Shown here one piece after another: positions 33,277-35,940 of a stretch of DNA of 35,940 bases. Within the stretch, counting starts at the first letter, position 1; each line of letters starts with the position of its first letter. The notes beneath the pieces were generated by a model, which had not been told where the DNA came from, did no database searches, and worked only from the letters and a program-made list of their open reading frames with translations. Source of the stretch: Cytophagaceae bacterium (GTDB lineage: Bacteria > Bacteroidota > Bacteroidia > Cytophagales > Cytophagaceae); contig JAQZBV010000022.1 of assembly GCA_029237685.1 (NCBI GenBank), positions 1-35,940 of the forward strand. Reading direction: 5' to 3'. The translations under genes were made by a program, and so were the position numbers.

Positions 33277-35286
33277 TCAATTTGAAAAAATAAGTTTGGT
33301 ATAATAAACCCCACTCTCAGATTGTATCATCACATAATAGATTCCAGGGGTGATGTGTTTATCGCTTAAATTAAATGATCCTTTACCTTCCTGAAACGAT
33401 TGCTGGTGGATCAATACATTCGCATTGTCGTATATCTTTACGAAAGCTTTTTCAAAAAGTTCGATATTTACTTCTGAATAAGAAGAAGAAGGGTTCGGAT
33501 ACAAGTGATAAATCGGATCCGAAGGGTTTGCGCTATTATTCACTACTCTGACCACTGAATAGGCATAATCACCGTTGATATCCAATTGTTTCAAGCGGTA
33601 ATAAGATGTTTTCGGCAGTGGCGCTTCGTCTTCATACTCATAATTGATCGTTGTTTTAGAATTTCCTTTTGCCTCAACACTTCCCAGCTCAGCATACGTT
33701 CTGCCGTCTGCACTTCTCTCCACAATGAAAGCTGCCGTGTTGTCCTCTGTATGAGTAGACCAGAATAAATTTACTTTTTGATTGATCATGTACACATCAA
33801 ATCGTCCCCAGGTTACAGGAGCAGGAGCACCTGGCAAAGTTCCAGGACATAATGATTGTGTATTGGTATATAAACCTGTTGAACTGGTGAAGCCCCAAAA
33901 CACATTGGGATTTCCGGCGAATACACTGGCAATAATATTGTTGTTGTATGTCAATCGCAGAGAACCGTCGAAATAAACATTAAACGTCGTTGTTCCCGGA
34001 TTCCAAATAATTCTAACGGTATGATTGGCTCCATCTTCGATGTTCGTATTGGAAGCGGAAGCTTGCACAGGGCCTGCTACAGGAGCATTCATATTACCGT
34101 TAACATTTATCGCAATATGATCTTCCGCAATGTCGGACGTATAGGCACCAGCGTTATTATTGAAAGTATCAAATTCTATTATAAACGTATTGTTCAAAGG
34201 CCCCGCTGCCAATTGATAACCTGAGTTGCCACAAGCGTTAAGTCCTGCCGGATTATTTTGCAAGACAAAGGCCATTCCATCTGCTCCGTTTCCATCGTTT
34301 GTTCCCATATTTACGGTGAAGCTATAATCGAACGCACTGGCCATATTGATCTGTGTGGTATTCCACATGCAACCTATTTGAGCTTGTTTATTGGGTGTCA
34401 TTTGTATACAGTTGCCTGTGCCATTGATTTCACTGGCTTGTCCGGACATACAATAATAAGGAGCAGGATCCCGCAGTGCGATATTGAATGTACCAACCTG
34501 AGCATTGTTGAAAGCCCAATAGCGGATGAATAAGGAATCACCAGGTGTTAAACCTGTTAAATTTAATTCCGGCATCAGTCCGGGACCATTGTCATCGTCA
34601 CATCCCAGCAAAGTAAGTGCGGCAGAGCATGAGGCCCCTCTGTAAACAGCCATCGCTCCATTGGTGATTGAACCTGCTGTACTGGCGATTTGCAATTGAC
34701 CGGAGGCCGGTGCTTTGGTAGAAAACCAAACGTCACGTCCATTGTAGCTGGCACAGCCCGGATTGGCTTGGGGAGAGTTTGTGGCTAAACCAGTGGTGTA
34801 TGTTCTGTAGTTTAAAGAGCAAGCATTGCTATAAATATAAGTAGCCGAACAAATGTTATCGTTGGCCGGTACCTGGAACTGATAAGCCATTGTTTGACAA
34901 GTAGCATTCGTTAAACAATTGTATTGGGTAATGTATACTCTATAAGTGGTAGTAGCCGGAGCAATAAACACGAGGTGCGAACCTGTACCACAATAATCAT
35001 CGTTATAGGCACCGGCAACATTCACTCCTGCATTATCCAGAATACTGATTTGAGTATCGAAGGTGGCACTTCCTCCACCTTGACAAAAGGAAAACGTATA
35101 AGTTGTTCCCTGCGTAGCAGCAAAGCTGGCGTATTGCCCTCCTTGTATACATTGGGTTTGCCAGGAAGCTGTAGGAGTAATGGTACCGAAGGAAGTTCCT
35201 CCAGAACATTGTGCCTTCAAATCAACAAAAAAGCAGGTGAGCAATAGTAATATGCTGATTACTGCGAGTCGTAAGAATGTTACCAT
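33277..35286 (-). CDS. L-type-lectin-like secreted protein with T9SS type A sorting domain (paralogue 2)
   Basis: The 669-residue protein has the same plan as the 29950-31971 product: signal peptide to about residue 25 (VDLKA-QC), two PPC-like domains (FSFCQGGGSATFDTQI, DVWFSTKAPASGQLQI, LTPGDSLFIRYWAF), an L-type-lectin-like domain (FDYSFTVNMGTNDGNGADGM, NTFIIEFDTFNNNAG, AEDHIAINVNGN, NHTVRIIWNPGTTTFNVYF) and a type A sorting tail (LYPNPSSSYSEVNIEL, LSDKHITPGIYYVMIQS). The shared acidic residues in EFDTF and EDH suggest calcium-dependent glycan binding. ATG at 35286 is the natural start. The two proteins probably arose by duplication; TtcA is inserted between them. The ligand is not known. 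Confidence 0.9.
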   Translation of the reverse strand: MVTFLRLAVISILLLLTCFFVDLKAQCSGGTSFGTITPTASWQTQCIQGGQYASFAATQGTTYTFSFCQGGGSATFDTQISILDNAGVNVAGAYNDDYCGTGSHLVFIAPATTTYRVYITQYNCLTNATCQTMAYQFQVPANDNICSATYIYSNACSLNYRTYTTGLATNSPQANPGCASYNGRDVWFSTKAPASGQLQIASTAGSITNGAMAVYRGASCSAALTLLGCDDDNGPGLMPELNLTGLTPGDSLFIRYWAFNNAQVGTFNIALRDPAPYYCMSGQASEINGTGNCIQMTPNKQAQIGCMWNTTQINMASAFDYSFTVNMGTNDGNGADGMAFVLQNNPAGLNACGNSGYQLAAGPLNNTFIIEFDTFNNNAGAYTSDIAEDHIAINVNGNMNAPVAGPVQASASNTNIEDGANHTVRIIWNPGTTTFNVYFDGSLRLTYNNNIIASVFAGNPNVFWGFTSSTGLYTNTQSLCPGTLPGAPAPVTWGRFDVYMINQKVNLFWSTHTEDNTAAFIVERSADGRTYAELGSVEAKGNSKTTINYEYEDEAPLPKTSYYRLKQLDINGDYAYSVVRVVNNSANPSDPIYHLYPNPSSSYSEVNIELFEKAFVKIYDNANVLIHQQSFQEGKGSFNLSDKHITPGIYYVMIQSESGVYYTKLIFSN

Positions 35287-35599
35287 AGTTCATAATTTAA
35301 AAAACTAATAAAAATATTACATACATGATATTTGTACGACTATCCATTAAACTAGTTCTCAGATATTTGAAAAGTACACTAACAAACTGCTATATAAACA
35401 TTTAATAAAATACACAGTTTTGTATTAATCCAAAGTATTTTATAAAAACCATTAAATAATAATAATAAAGCACATAGTTGATTAAGAGTATGTAATGGTG
35501 CTAAAACCGAAAAACTTCGCGGGCCTTGGCTCCCTACGAAGTTTAACGATTCAGTTTAAGAATTACTTTGATGAAACTATCCAAATGTCCTATCTCAGT
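35287..35599. other. AT-rich intergenic region
   Basis: This 313-base gap has no convincing gene. It should hold the promoter of the - strand lectin-like gene, though no clear TTG/TAnnTTTG pair was found, and it contains the terminator-like hairpin listed separately at 35512-35544. Confidence 0.5.
35512..35544 (-). terminator. Candidate terminator of the partial gene at the window end
   Basis: AAACTTCG (35512-35519) pairs with CGAAGTTT (35537-35544) with a 17-base loop that can pair partly. On the - strand it is followed by TTCGGTTTT. It lies 56 bases after the stop at 35600. Confidence 0.6.
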
Positions 35600-35940
35600 T
35601 TAAGCTACTCTATGATGAACCAGTTCTCTGAAAACCGGTCTTTTCTCCAAGGATTGGAAATAATGTACTACGATGTGTTGGTCTTGGGCCAGATAGTCAA
35701 GTGTGTGCCCATTTAAAAAATCATCATAGTACATTTCCATTTCCACAAAATTGTACTGACCATGTACATAAGTTGAAATGAGTTTCGGCATCGCTTTAGT
35801 CAAGTCCGCTGCCAGTTTCTCATCTCTTTCCTTCAAATCAGTTGACCATTGCTCCATGAACGCTTGCGGATCGATCAATCCCAGCTTAGCGTTCAACAAG
35901 CATTTCTGTTTTAATAGAACCAGCACCCAGCGCTTAGGTT
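35600..35940 (-). CDS. Partial hypothetical protein (C-terminal end)
   Basis: An open frame runs from the window edge to a stop at 35600-35602, giving about 112 residues of C terminus; the start lies outside the window (a GTG at 35926 is internal). The visible part is largely helical and charged (KERDEKLAADLTKAMPKLIS, EMEMYYDDFLNGHTLDYLAQ, YFQSLEKRPVFRELVHH). No family is recognised. Confidence 0.55.
   Translation of the reverse strand, partial: PKRWVLVLLKQKCLLNAKLGLIDPQAFMEQWSTDLKERDEKLAADLTKAMPKLISTYVHGQYNFVEMEMYYDDFLNGHTLDYLAQDQHIVVHYFQSLEKRPVFRELVHHRVA

Noticed and set aside
34924..35247. 107-residue + strand frame opposite lectin-like paralogue 2
   Set aside because: It is antisense to the N-terminal domains of an intact T9SS protein and is rich in serine and threonine as expected of a shadow frame.

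Overview
The window looks like a chromosomal segment of a Bacteroidota bacterium, probably a Chitinophaga-, Cytophaga- or Sphingobacteria-like lineage. The evidence is the set of type IX secretion (T9SS) cargo proteins with type A and type B C-terminal sorting domains, a PorP/SprF-family outer-membrane protein, PD40-repeat and lectin-like surface proteins, poor Shine-Dalgarno sites with several likely TTG or GTG starts, and AT-rich intergenic DNA. No rRNA, tRNA, CRISPR array, insertion sequence or phage gene was seen.

Layout. Positions 1-3.0 kb hold a type B T9SS cargo protein paired with a PorP/SprF protein. Positions 3.3-10.5 kb hold two tandem paralogous giant surface proteins with type A tails; the first is broken by an internal deletion plus frameshift relative to the second. 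Positions 10.6-15.8 kb hold a membrane sensor histidine kinase, a TPR/PD40 periplasmic protein, an MFS transporter and a small membrane protein, closely spaced on the + strand. Positions 15.8-17.7 kb hold small repeats and an ice-binding-like (DUF3494) lipoprotein with an operator-like palindrome upstream. Positions 17.76-25.0 kb hold a lipopolysaccharide inner-core sugar locus. Positions 25.1-29.8 kb hold a lipoprotein coupled to a PAS sensor, a YjbR-like protein, a TRAP-like phosphatase and a surface-antigen beta-barrel. Positions 29.9-35.3 kb hold two paralogous L-type-lectin-like T9SS cargo proteins flanking ttcA, and the window ends inside an unrecognised gene.

The most notable region is the core-sugar locus. 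One arm (- strand) encodes CMP-Kdo synthetase (kdsB), Kdo-8-phosphate synthase (kdsA), a transaldolase/fructose-6-phosphate-aldolase-like domain fused to a KdsD-type CBS pair, and a KdsC-like HAD phosphatase. The other arm (+ strand) encodes KdnA and KdnB, which in Shewanella convert Kdo to 8-amino-3,8-dideoxy-Kdo (Kdo8N), followed by an FkbM-type methyltransferase. The locus therefore appears to specify a Kdo8N-like sugar. The usual SIS-fold arabinose-5-phosphate isomerase (KdsD) is absent and the aldolase-CBS fusion sits where it would be expected. The aldolase, KdsA and KdsB all carry substitutions at normally conserved positions, so the pathway may enter by a different route or handle a different aldehyde.

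Intergenic DNA is rich in palindromes: a 220-bp multi-stem GC-rich element between the two arms of the core-sugar locus, perfect 23-bp and 24-bp inverted repeats inside it, three copies of a CCCCTAAATCCCCTGAAGGG-type repeat around the ice-binding gene, and several clear intrinsic terminators.
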